Position numbers and translations under genes: made by a program. Below are positions 18,481 through 26,182 of a stretch of DNA of 64,000 nucleotides, one piece after another. The DNA is from Treponema sp. GTDB lineage: Bacteria; Spirochaetota; Spirochaetia; Treponematales; Treponemataceae. Each line of letters starts with the position of its first letter. Within the stretch, counting starts at the first letter, position 1. The stretch lies in the NCBI GenBank assembly GCA_016286535.1, contig JAEESZ010000009.1, forward strand, positions 35,623 through 99,622, given 5' to 3'. The notes beneath the pieces were generated by a model. That model saw only the letters and a list, made by a program, of their open reading frames with translations. It did not search any database and was not told the DNA's origin.

Positions 18481-19381
18481 AGTTAAATGGAGTTTCCTGA
18501 TAAACGTAGTAATTAAGCCAGTTTGTATAAAAAAGGTGGGCTGTAGCCCGCCAGTAGCTGGTTGGCATTCTGTTTACGTTGTTTGTAGGGAAATAGTTTT
18601 TTGGAAGGGGAACCTTCATACCCTTATCAATATCTCTGTAGTATTCTTCTGCCAGAGTCATGGTGTCGTATTCCAGGTGACCGGTCATAAAAATCTGACG
18701 GTTGTCTTTTGATTTTACAATGGTAACGCCTGCTTCTGCGCTTTCTGCAAGAATCTCAAGTTCCTTTCTTTTAAGAATATCTTCCTTGTGAATTGTTGTA
18801 TGCCTTGACTGTGGAATAGGGAAGGTATCATCAAAGCCTCTTAATAGAGGATCATTTTTTGTAGAACGTTCATTCATAAAAATGCCGGACATTTTCTTTT
18901 CCAGAGGATATTTTGGAATTCCGTAAAGATGATAAAGTCCTGCCATGCTTCCCCAGCATACATAAAGGGTAGAGAAAACATTTTCTTTTGCGTAATCCAT
19001 TATGTTGCACAGTTCATTCCAGTAATCAACTTCTTCAAAAGGAATCTGCTCTACCGGAGCGCCTGTAATTATCATGCCGTCGAACTTCTTTTTGTAAAGC
19101 TCGCTTGAAGGAATATAGAATTTATTAAGATAATCTTTTTGTGTGTTCTTAGACTGATGATTTTCCATTCTGATTAAGGAGATATTAATCTGCAATGGAG
19201 TGTTGCCTAAAAGTCTTAAAATCTGAGTTTCTGTTGTTTCTTTTGTAGGCATCAAATTTACAATAGCAATCTTAAGAGGTCGAATATCCTGTTGTGCAGC
19301 TCTTTTTTCTGTCATTACGAAGATGTTTTCGTTTTCGAGAATTTTTCGGGCTGGCAGGTTTGAATTAATTCTAATTGGCAT
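18467..19381 (-). CDS. metAA: Homoserine O-acetyltransferase of the MetA fold
   Basis: 304 residues, full-length MetA. It activates homoserine in methionine synthesis. Numbering coincides with the characterised enzymes: catalytic Cys142 (VCWGS), His235 and Glu237 (TGHLEY). Residue 111 is glutamate (GAPVE); glycine there marks succinyl-CoA specificity as in E. coli, glutamate marks acetyl-CoA specificity as in Bacillus, so I call it an acetyltransferase. The start at 19381 follows TACAAT by 6 bases with no Shine-Dalgarno. The gene overlaps the convergent MATE gene by 14 bases and is divergent from a hydrolase across only 45 bases. No SAM riboswitch or other leader is possible in that gap. Confidence 0.93.
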   Translation of the reverse strand: MPIRINSNLPARKILENENIFVMTEKRAAQQDIRPLKIAIVNLMPTKETTETQILRLLGNTPLQINISLIRMENHQSKNTQKDYLNKFYIPSSELYKKKFDGMIITGAPVEQIPFEEVDYWNELCNIMDYAKENVFSTLYVCWGSMAGLYHLYGIPKYPLEKKMSGIFMNERSTKNDPLLRGFDDTFPIPQSRHTTIHKEDILKRKELEILAESAEAGVTIVKSKDNRQIFMTGHLEYDTMTLAEEYYRDIDKGMKVPLPKNYFPTNNVNRMPTSYWRATAHLFYTNWLNYYVYQETPFNFTED

Positions 19382-19426
19382 AAGTGCATTGTAGCAAATC
19401 GGTAAAAATTTTGCTATAATTTTTTT
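19382..19426. promoter_or_regulatory. Symmetric divergent promoter, both transcripts predicted leaderless
   Basis: Plus: TGCTATAAT with the -10 at 19415-19420, 6 bases before ATG 19427. Minus: TGCTACAAT with the -10 at 19388-19393, 6 bases before ATG 19381. The two arms form an inverted repeat (ATTGTAGCAAA / TTTGCTATAAT), and each promoter has TAGCAA at the 17-base -35 position, which is part of the other's extended -10. The two promoters must compete for the same DNA. Confidence 0.6.
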
Positions 19427-20431
19427 ATGGCACTTATTAACGATAAAAAGTCAGCAGTTAAAAAATTAAAGTTACTCGTATACAATGGCAAGGGAGAAGT
19501 AGAAGGTTTCCGTCAGAAAATGGAAGATGCCTATAAAGTAACTTTCCTTCCAAATAATGTTGAATGTTCAAAATATAAATATGGTGATGTTCCCTGCGAT
19601 GTTCTTGCTCCAGAAATTTATTCTTCAAACAGGGTAATGCTTTATATTCACGGCGGATCCTTTGTAGGCGGTTCCGCAAATGTTTACCGCAGTTTCTGTG
19701 CCTCTTTAGCAAGTAAGTGCTTTTGCCGTCTGGTGCTTCCTGAATACAGACTGGCTCCGGCCCATCCTTATCCTGCAGCAAATGAAGATATTCAGAATGT
19801 TTTTAAATCTTTGTTTACAGAAGAGCAGATTGCCTGTTCCCTTAATGCAGAAAAAGGTGCAAAACCCGCTCTTCCGGAAATCATTATTGCCGCAGATTCT
19901 TCGGGAGCTGCCATAGCCTTTTCTTTAATTTTTAATTTAAGGGAACGCTACAGAAACTGCATTAAAAGTGTAATTCTTTTTTCTCCATGGCTGGACATTT
20001 CTCCTCAGTCAAGAATCCTTTCTGCAAAGAAGATGTCTGATGATGTCCTTACTTCCGAGATAATCAGAAAATGCAGCCTTATTTATACTTACGAAAGTAA
20101 TACAAGCAATCCTCTTGTTTCTCCGCTTTTAGCAGAAGAGGCAATGCTTAAAAACTTTCCAAGAATTTTAATTCAGATGGGTCAGAAGGAAATCCTCCTT
20201 GAAGACGCAAAAAATTTTGCCAAAAGAATGAACGAAATGGGCAATGTCTGTCTTCTGGATGTCTGGGATGATATGCCCTTTATGTTTCAGATGGCCCATG
20301 AATACTTTCACAGTTCACACCTTGCTCTGGACCGCATCGGTATATTTGTTACAGAAAACTTTGCGGGCGAAGAAGCAATTCAAATAGAAAATAAACCAAA
20401 ACTTGAACACAGTTTAAGGTCAGAGGCCTAG
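19427..20431 (+). CDS. HSL-like alpha/beta hydrolase, catalytic histidine apparently lost
   Basis: 334 residues of the hormone-sensitive-lipase (alpha/beta hydrolase fold-3) family. The oxyanion segment is YIHGGSFVGGS, and the nucleophile elbow reads AADSSGAA, with the serine present but the first glycine of GxSxG replaced by alanine. The acidic segment (EILLEDAKNF) is present. The usual histidine segment (W-x-x-M-x-H-x-F) reads WDDMPFMFQM, so phenylalanine stands at the histidine position. I therefore expect weak or no esterase activity, unless a nearby histidine (MAHEYFHSSH) substitutes. Only 3 bases separate it from the U32 gene, so the two form an operon. The substrate is unknown. Confidence 0.8.
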   Translation: MALINDKKSAVKKLKLLVYNGKGEVEGFRQKMEDAYKVTFLPNNVECSKYKYGDVPCDVLAPEIYSSNRVMLYIHGGSFVGGSANVYRSFCASLASKCFCRLVLPEYRLAPAHPYPAANEDIQNVFKSLFTEEQIACSLNAEKGAKPALPEIIIAADSSGAAIAFSLIFNLRERYRNCIKSVILFSPWLDISPQSRILSAKKMSDDVLTSEIIRKCSLIYTYESNTSNPLVSPLLAEEAMLKNFPRILIQMGQKEILLEDAKNFAKRMNEMGNVCLLDVWDDMPFMFQMAHEYFHSSHLALDRIGIFVTENFAGEEAIQIENKPKLEHSLRSEA

Positions 20432-20434
20432 AAA

Positions 20435-21895
20435 ATGGAATTATTAGCTCCGGCAGGAAATGTAGAAAAATTATCTTATGCTTATGCCTATGGCGCAGAT
20501 GCCGCCTATATAGGTTTAAAACGCTTTTCTTTAAGGGTAAAGGCAGATAATTTTTATGATGATGAATATAAAAAGGTTCAGGAATTAAAGAAAAAGTACC
20601 CTGAAAAAAGACTTCATTGTGCCCTCAATATTTCCTTCCACGACGAAGAAATTGATTCCTTAAAAAAGAATATTGATTATTTTAAACTCTATCCAATTGA
20701 CGCCTTTATTGTTCAGGATCTTGGAATTGTACCTTTGCTGCAAAAAGAGTTTCCGGAGGCAGAACTGCACCTTTCTACTCAGGCCAGCTGCGTAAACTCT
20801 GAAGCCGTAAAAATGTACAAAAGCCTTGGGTTTAAGAGGGTTGTACTTGGAAGGGAAATTTCAATTAATCAGATAAAGCGCATTAAAGATTCTGTTCCGG
20901 ATATGGAACTAGAAGCCTTTGTTCACGGTGCCATGTGTATTGCCTATGCCGGCAGATGCCTTATGAGTGCTTATCTGACCGGAAGATCTGCCCAGAGCGG
21001 ATATTGTTCCCATACCTGCAGATGGAATTTTAAAACAGGCCTTACTCAGGAAGCTGCAAAAGAACTGGCCCAGTCCGGCAATCTTTTAATTGAAGAAGAG
21101 CAGCGTAAGGGAGAATTTTTCCCAGTTTATGAAGGTGATGATTATACTGCAATTTTATCTTCTAAAGATTTAAGAATGATTGAACATCTTAAAGACTTTA
21201 AGGATGCAGGACTCGATTCCTTAAAAATTGAAGGAAGAATGAAGAGTACCTATTATGTTGCCATGGTAACCCGTGCCTACAGAAAAGCCCTCGATGCCCT
21301 TGAGGGAAAAATTACAGAAGAAGAAGCTGCTCCTTACATTGCAGAACTTGATAATGTTGCCCACAGAGAAAGTACTACCGGTTTTTATTATAAAAAATCA
21401 GAAGCAGATAAAACTGCAAGCGGGGCTTCAGATTCAAAATATGAACTTGCAGCCCAGATTGCGGGAAAAAAATCAGAAGAAGAAATTAATGCCCTTTATG
21501 AACTGGGCCAGAAAAGCTACAGGGAGTTTAAAGATAATCTTGATTCAATGCACCCTGCGGCAAGAGAAGCCCGCCTGAAGGATTTAGAAATTCATACAGA
21601 CCGCCAGGTAAATCCTTTTGTAAAAAAAGATGGCTGGAAGCTCTATGATTTTACCGCACTCAACAAAATAGACCCCTCAATGGAAATTCAGTTCGTTGCG
21701 CCCGAGTTCGTTTATAAAAGCGCCGGAGCAGGTGAGTGGGAATTAATAAATCCGGAAACAGGTACCCTTATGAACTGGGTCTGCGACGGTCATCCCTGTC
21801 TTCTTTATACAAAGTACGATTTACCGGAAACCGCCCTGGTCCGCGCCGAAGATCCCGAATATGTTCCGGGCATAATAAGGGATAGCGGAAGGTAA
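20435..21895 (+). CDS. U32 family protein (peptidase U32 / tRNA or rRNA hydroxylation type)
   Basis: 486 residues. The N-terminus MELLAPAGNVEKLSYAYAYG and the U32 signature with cysteines (FVHGAMCIAYAGRC ... SGYCSHTCRW, about residues 165-197) define the family. These four cysteines probably bind an iron-sulphur cluster. Well-studied relatives are RlhA and TrhP, which use prephenate to hydroxylate rRNA or tRNA; the older collagenase label rests on few members. The C-terminal region (about 390-486) matches the longer TrhP-like architecture, so tRNA hydroxylation is my preferred but unproven role. Three bases downstream of the hydrolase gene. Confidence 0.85.
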   Translation: MELLAPAGNVEKLSYAYAYGADAAYIGLKRFSLRVKADNFYDDEYKKVQELKKKYPEKRLHCALNISFHDEEIDSLKKNIDYFKLYPIDAFIVQDLGIVPLLQKEFPEAELHLSTQASCVNSEAVKMYKSLGFKRVVLGREISINQIKRIKDSVPDMELEAFVHGAMCIAYAGRCLMSAYLTGRSAQSGYCSHTCRWNFKTGLTQEAAKELAQSGNLLIEEEQRKGEFFPVYEGDDYTAILSSKDLRMIEHLKDFKDAGLDSLKIEGRMKSTYYVAMVTRAYRKALDALEGKITEEEAAPYIAELDNVAHRESTTGFYYKKSEADKTASGASDSKYELAAQIAGKKSEEEINALYELGQKSYREFKDNLDSMHPAAREARLKDLEIHTDRQVNPFVKKDGWKLYDFTALNKIDPSMEIQFVAPEFVYKSAGAGEWELINPETGTLMNWVCDGHPCLLYTKYDLPETALVRAEDPEYVPGIIRDSGR

Positions 21896-21923
21896 GAATA
21901 AAAATCGAGGATGTAAATAAAAA

Positions 21924-22505
21924 ATGAAATGTATAAAAATACTTTTGATATTTTTTTTTCTTTGTATATTACTTTCTTGCACAACATTCTCTTATCAAAA
22001 TACAGGTGAGACATATTTACAAAATAACCTGACTGGATTATGGGGGTCAAAAAAAGGAGTTTGTGAATATCCTTTTGTTTTAAACGCTAAAAAATACATA
22101 AGATTTTCTTCTCTTGAAAGAAATGATACTGATTTATGGAATGCCTATTGTCGTGAAAATAGCATTGATATAAACGATTTGTGGAAAAAGCGTTATTCAT
22201 ATTTGATATATATTTATTCTGATGATTTTATATACGACAAAATTCCTGTGTCTGATGAACAAGGAATAGAAAGTGGAATAAAAGTATATAGAAGCGACGA
22301 CGGAAATATTTATTCAAGAATAGAAATATTAATCCCTGAAGATTTTTTACTTCTGAACAGCAATTATTTTACTTTTATTTCTTCTAAAAAATTTAAAACG
22401 AATGGTACCTTTTATTTAAATTCAAATGTCTTTAAAGATATTAATTTTGGAAGAATTACTTATAAAAGGCAAAGGAGAAAGATAAGAAATGATAATAAAA
22501 AATAA
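21924..22505 (+). CDS. Hypothetical lipoprotein, AT-rich, paired with a patatin
   Basis: 193 residues. The signal peptide ends in a lipobox, LLSC, so the mature protein is lipid-anchored at Cys19. After it comes LTGLWGSKKGVCEYPFVL, reminiscent of small lipocalin-like treponemal lipoproteins, but I do not recognise a named family. The C-terminus is very basic (KRQRRKIRNDNKK) and overlaps the next gene by 17 bases. Base composition and codon use (frequent ATA, AGA, TTA) are visibly more AT-rich than in neighbours, a sign of recent acquisition. GAGG at 21907-21910 lies rather far (13 bases) from the start. The 17-base overlap with the patatin gene implies coordinated expression. Confidence 0.7.
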   Translation: MKCIKILLIFFFLCILLSCTTFSYQNTGETYLQNNLTGLWGSKKGVCEYPFVLNAKKYIRFSSLERNDTDLWNAYCRENSIDINDLWKKRYSYLIYIYSDDFIYDKIPVSDEQGIESGIKVYRSDDGNIYSRIEILIPEDFLLLNSNYFTFISSKKFKTNGTFYLNSNVFKDINFGRITYKRQRRKIRNDNKK

Positions 22506-23361
22506 GAATATTGTTTTTCTAATCTATTTATGTTTATTTTCTTTTGCTTACTCACAGGAGATTGGACTTGTACTTTCAGGAGGTGGTGCCAAAGGAGCCT
22601 ATGAAGTTGGAGCATATAAGGCTTTAATAGATTATGGCATTGCACAAAAGGTGACAGTTATAAGTGGTACTAGCGTTGGGGGATTAAATGCGGCTTTGTT
22701 TACTTGTGTTCCTATAAGTGAAGCTGAAAGAATTTGGAAAGAAGAGGTTCCATATAAGTTAGTGAATGATAAAAATATACGTTCATGGTTTGTTTCGCAA
22801 GCAGGGATAAAAGAAATAATTGAAAGTATTCCTTTGGAAAAATTGTACGATGGTATGCCTAAAATAATTGTGAATGCTGTAAGATCTAGACTCGGATTTG
22901 TTAAAGTTATTACTTCAAAGATAGGAATAGATTATTCTTATATTTTTTACCTAGATGACGCTAATATGGGAGAAATAAAAAACCGATTGTTAGCAACATC
23001 AGCAATTCCTTTTCTCTGCGATCCAATAAGGCTAGAGGATGATGAGGGTGGACATCTCTATATGGATGGTGGGGTAGCTGGAAATAATGTACCAATTGAA
23101 CCTCTGGTTGAATCCTTTCCTGATATAAATAATATTTTTGTAGTTTATTTAAAAACACAAGGGTTATTCCAGGAAGAAATCCTTTATGAAAATAAAAATG
23201 TTTATGAAATTTTTCCTAGCGATGAAATATCGCCTTATCTAGATTGGATAGATTTTTCTCAAAGTAATATAGAGAGATTAATTGAGGCTGGTTATTCAGA
23301 GACAAGTGCTTATTTACAAAATATGGGGTATTTTCCTGTTTCTTCTTATTGGTTTGAATAA
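22489..23361 (+). CDS. Exported patatin-like phospholipase
   Basis: 290 residues. A signal peptide (ending SFAYS, before QEIG) precedes a patatin domain with all catalytic parts: oxyanion motif GGGAKG (31-36), nucleophile elbow GTSVGG with Ser62, and DGG near residue 193 (YMDGGVAGNNVPIEP). These enzymes are lipid acyl hydrolases with a Ser-Asp dyad. The signal peptide places it in the periplasm or beyond, unlike cytoplasmic RssA-type patatins, and there is no C-terminal translocator barrel. AGGAG at 22474-22478 supports the start. It overlaps the upstream lipoprotein gene by 17 bases and shares its AT-rich composition. The lipoprotein could be an immunity or targeting partner; that is inference only. 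Confidence 0.85.
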   Translation: MIIKNKNIVFLIYLCLFSFAYSQEIGLVLSGGGAKGAYEVGAYKALIDYGIAQKVTVISGTSVGGLNAALFTCVPISEAERIWKEEVPYKLVNDKNIRSWFVSQAGIKEIIESIPLEKLYDGMPKIIVNAVRSRLGFVKVITSKIGIDYSYIFYLDDANMGEIKNRLLATSAIPFLCDPIRLEDDEGGHLYMDGGVAGNNVPIEPLVESFPDINNIFVVYLKTQGLFQEEILYENKNVYEIFPSDEISPYLDWIDFSQSNIERLIEAGYSETSAYLQNMGYFPVSSYWFE

Positions 23362-23415
23362 ATAATAAATACTCCCTCCCCCTTGGGCATTTTTCCTTAA
23401 TCTTTTGAATGTAAA

Positions 23416-23445
23416 TTGTAAAAGCCTCTTTTTGTATGTTATACT
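23416..23445 (+). promoter_or_regulatory. uxuA promoter
   Basis: TTGTAA (23416-23421), 18-base spacer, TATACT (23440-23445), then a 22-base leader carrying GAGG before ATG 23468. Confidence 0.55.
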
Positions 23446-23467
23446 TTGAACACGAGGTATTTTTTTT

Positions 23468-24574
23468 ATGGAAATGACATTACGTTGGTACGGAACAGGT
23501 TTTGATTCCGTTACACTTCAGCAGATTCGTCAGGTGCCAGGTGTGCACGGAGTTATCACCACTTTATATGATTCAGTTCCTGGTGACGCCTGGGAACTTT
23601 CTGCAATTCAGAAAATCAAAAAAGAAGTTGCAGATGCAGGCTTAAAAATTGCCGGAATTGAAAGCGTAAATATTCATGATGATATTAAAATTGGCGGCGG
23701 CGACCGCGATAAATATATAGAAAATTACATCAAAACTCTTGAACGTCTTGGTCAGGAAGACATTCATATGGTTTGCTACAACTTTATGCCTGTTTTTGAC
23801 TGGACCCGTTCTGAACTTGCCAGACTTTGTGAAGATGGTTCAACAGTTCTTGCCTACAACTCAAAGGCAATTGACGGTGTAAAACCAGAAGAAATGTTTG
23901 CTTCTATTGACAAGGATTCAAACGGCTTTATTCTTCCAGGCTGGGAACCAGAGCGCATGGCCCGCGTAAAAGAACTCTTCCAGATGTACAAAGAAGTTGA
24001 CGAAGAAAAACTTTTTAATAACCTTGTTTACTTTCTTAAGGCAATCATGCCTGTCTGCGATAAATACAATATTGATATGGCAATTCATCCGGATGATCCT
24101 GCCTGGCCAGTATTTGGTCTTCCACGCATCATCACAAGTCAGGACAAGGTTTGCCGCATGCTCAAGGCAGTAGATAATCCTCACAATGGTTTAACTTTCT
24201 GTACAGGTTCATATGGTACAAACCGCAAAAATGACCTCTGCGAATTTATTAAGGCTGCTCAGGGCCGCATTCACTTTGCCCATGTCCGCAACCTTAAGTT
24301 CAACACAGCAATTGATGATCCTGTTCTGGACTTCCAGGAATCTGCACATCTTTCAAGCTGCGGAACTTTTGATATGTTCAAGATTATCCGTACTTTGTAT
24401 GAGACAGGTTTTGATGGAGTTATCCGTCCTGACCATGGCCGTATGATCTGGGGCGAAAAGGCAATGCCAGGTTATGGACTTTATGACCGTGCTCTTGGTG
24501 CAACCTATCTTCAGGGCCTCTGGGAAGCCTGCGAAAAGACAATTGACCGCAGCGGTGTAAAACTCTACAGATAA
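23468..24574 (+). CDS. uxuA: Mannonate dehydratase
   Basis: 368 residues, close to UxuA along its full length (MTLRWYGTGFDSVTLQQIRQ at the start; VCYNFMPVFDWTRSEL and AIHPDDPAWPVFGLPRI in the middle, FDGVIRPDHGRM near the end). It dehydrates D-mannonate to 2-keto-3-deoxy-D-gluconate in hexuronate breakdown and needs a divalent metal held by the conserved Asp/His/Cys residues of the TIM barrel. The gene opens the uxu/lar cluster; uxuB, which makes its substrate, lies 3.7 kb downstream on the same strand with larE-larB-larC between. GAGG lies 9-12 bases upstream of the start. Confidence 0.95.
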   Translation: MEMTLRWYGTGFDSVTLQQIRQVPGVHGVITTLYDSVPGDAWELSAIQKIKKEVADAGLKIAGIESVNIHDDIKIGGGDRDKYIENYIKTLERLGQEDIHMVCYNFMPVFDWTRSELARLCEDGSTVLAYNSKAIDGVKPEEMFASIDKDSNGFILPGWEPERMARVKELFQMYKEVDEEKLFNNLVYFLKAIMPVCDKYNIDMAIHPDDPAWPVFGLPRIITSQDKVCRMLKAVDNPHNGLTFCTGSYGTNRKNDLCEFIKAAQGRIHFAHVRNLKFNTAIDDPVLDFQESAHLSSCGTFDMFKIIRTLYETGFDGVIRPDHGRMIWGEKAMPGYGLYDRALGATYLQGLWEACEKTIDRSGVKLYR

Positions 24575-24604
24575 AAATCTGTTTTATACAATTATAAACT
24601 ATAA

Positions 24605-24659
24605 ATATTCATTTCCTTTGCGACCTGCCTGTGTTAAATTATATATAGGAAATGAATAT
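24605..24659 (+). promoter_or_regulatory. 13-bp perfect inverted repeat covering the larE ribosome-binding site and start
   Basis: ATATTCATTTCCT (24605-24617) and AGGAAATGAATAT (24647-24659) are perfect complements around a 29-base loop. The right arm includes the AGGA ribosome-binding site (24647-24650) and most of ATG 24658. In read-through mRNA from uxuA it would hide the start of larE. A possible promoter (TTGCGA 24618-24623, TATATA about 24640) lies within the loop, so a DNA operator role is also possible. Confidence 0.65.
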
Positions 24660-25503
24660 GATTCAAAACTCAACTCCAGCAGAAGAAAAGCTTTCTGCAT
24701 TAAAAGACTATCTGAAATCTCTTGGAAGTGTGGCAGTAGCCTTCTCTTCCGGAGTTGATTCTACCTTTCTTTTAAAAGTTGCCCATGAAGTATTGGGTGA
24801 TAAAGCAATTGCAGTTACTGCTTCTTCCTGCTCTTTTCCAAAAAGAGAAAGAGACCAGGCCGAGGCTTTTTGTAAAAAAGAGGGTATTACCCATATACAG
24901 GTAGTTTCAGAAGAACTGGAAATTCCTGAATTCCGACATAATCCCGTAAACCGCTGTTATTTGTGTAAAAAAGAATTATTTGAAAAAATCCTTAAAATTG
25001 CAGAAGAAAATAATATAAATGCTGTCTGTGAAGGCAGTAACATGGATGATAATGGTGATTACCGTCCGGGACTTAAGGCAATTGAAGAATTAGGAATTAA
25101 GAGTCCTTTAAGGAAATGTAATTTATATAAATCAGAAATACGGCAACTTTCTAAAGAAATGCAGCTTCCTACCTGGAATAAGCAGTCCTTTGCCTGCCTT
25201 GCTTCCCGTTTTGTATATGGTGAAGAAATAAATGAAAAAAAACTTAAGATGGTAGAAGAGGCTGAGCAGTTTCTTCTGGATAAAGGCTTTAATCAGCTTA
25301 GAGTTAGAATTCACGGAGGAAATCTTGCAAGAATTGAAGTTGAGCCTGGCCAGCTGGAAGCTGTCCTGAAAATAAAGGATGACCTTGTTCAGGCCTTAAA
25401 AAATGCAGGCTTTTTATATGTAACTCTTGATTTGCAGGGTTACAGAACCGGCTCTATGAATGATATTTTGAATAAAGAGCAAAAGGAAAAATATGGAAAT
25501 TAA
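24658..25503 (+). CDS. larE: LarE, sulfur transferase of nickel-pincer nucleotide synthesis
   Basis: 281 residues. PP-loop ATP site (VAFSSGVDSTFLL) near residue 30. LarE converts the carboxylates of the pyridinium bis-acid to thiocarboxylates. Three cysteines, at 100 and 103 (NRCYLCKKE) and 180 (FACLASR), match the subgroup that holds a [4Fe-4S] cluster to deliver sulphide (as described for Thermotoga LarE), unlike the single-cysteine sacrificial type. Start ATG 24658 is chosen over the in-frame ATG at 24652 because AGGA is 7 bases upstream of the former and only one base from the latter. It overlaps larB by 11 bases. Confidence 0.93.
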   Translation: MIQNSTPAEEKLSALKDYLKSLGSVAVAFSSGVDSTFLLKVAHEVLGDKAIAVTASSCSFPKRERDQAEAFCKKEGITHIQVVSEELEIPEFRHNPVNRCYLCKKELFEKILKIAEENNINAVCEGSNMDDNGDYRPGLKAIEELGIKSPLRKCNLYKSEIRQLSKEMQLPTWNKQSFACLASRFVYGEEINEKKLKMVEEAEQFLLDKGFNQLRVRIHGGNLARIEVEPGQLEAVLKIKDDLVQALKNAGFLYVTLDLQGYRTGSMNDILNKEQKEKYGN

Positions 25504-26182
25504 AATTGATGATAAAGGTTATGCCGATCTTGGCTTTGCAAAGCTTGATACAGACCGGGTAAGAAGAACAGGCTTTTATGAAACCGTCTTTTGCCAGGGA
25601 AAAGAAGATGCCTTTTTAAAAGAAATATTTCTAAAATTATATAAGCTTCAGGGCCAGGTACTGGGAACCCGGGCAAGCAGACATCAGTACGAGATCCTTG
25701 CTTCGGTTTTAAAGGAAACAGAATATGATGAAGTTTCCGGAATTATCAGTGCAGGTGGAGATCGTGCAGATGGAATTGGAAATATTACAGTCTGTACTGC
25801 AGGAACTGCAGATATAAAGGTTGCAGAAGAGGCCGCCAGGTGTGCAGACTACTGGGGTGGTAAGGTTACCCGCATTTATGATGTTGGGGTTACCGGTATA
25901 CACAGGCTGCTTTCTAAGACTGAAGAATTAAATAAAGCAAATGTTGTAATTGCAATTGCCGGAATGGAAGGGGCCCTGGCCAGTGTGATTGGCGGACTTG
26001 TAAAAGTTCCTGTTATTGCTGTTCCAACTTCTGTAGGTTACGGGGCAAATCTTGGCGGACTTTCTGCTCTTTTAACTATGATTAATTCCTGTGCAAATGG
26101 AATTAGTGTTGTAAATATAGATAACGGCTATGGAGCTGCCTATATTGCAACTCAGATTAACCGACTGGCGGAGAAAAAATGA
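25493..26182 (+). CDS. larB: LarB, nicotinic acid adenine dinucleotide carboxylase/hydrolase
   Basis: 229 residues with the PurE-like (AIR carboxylase-type) C-terminal domain: ISAGGDRADGIGNITVCTAGTADIKVAEEA and VTRIYDVGVTGIHR. LarB carboxylates the nicotinic ring of NaAD and releases AMP, the first step of nickel-pincer cofactor synthesis. The cysteine that attaches the substrate in characterised LarB is matched by SCANG near the C-terminus. The gene overlaps larE by 11 bases and larC by 4, so larE-larB-larC is a tightly coupled unit. AAGGA lies 6 bases before the start. Confidence 0.93.
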   Translation: MEIKIDDKGYADLGFAKLDTDRVRRTGFYETVFCQGKEDAFLKEIFLKLYKLQGQVLGTRASRHQYEILASVLKETEYDEVSGIISAGGDRADGIGNITVCTAGTADIKVAEEAARCADYWGGKVTRIYDVGVTGIHRLLSKTEELNKANVVIAIAGMEGALASVIGGLVKVPVIAVPTSVGYGANLGGLSALLTMINSCANGISVVNIDNGYGAAYIATQINRLAEKK

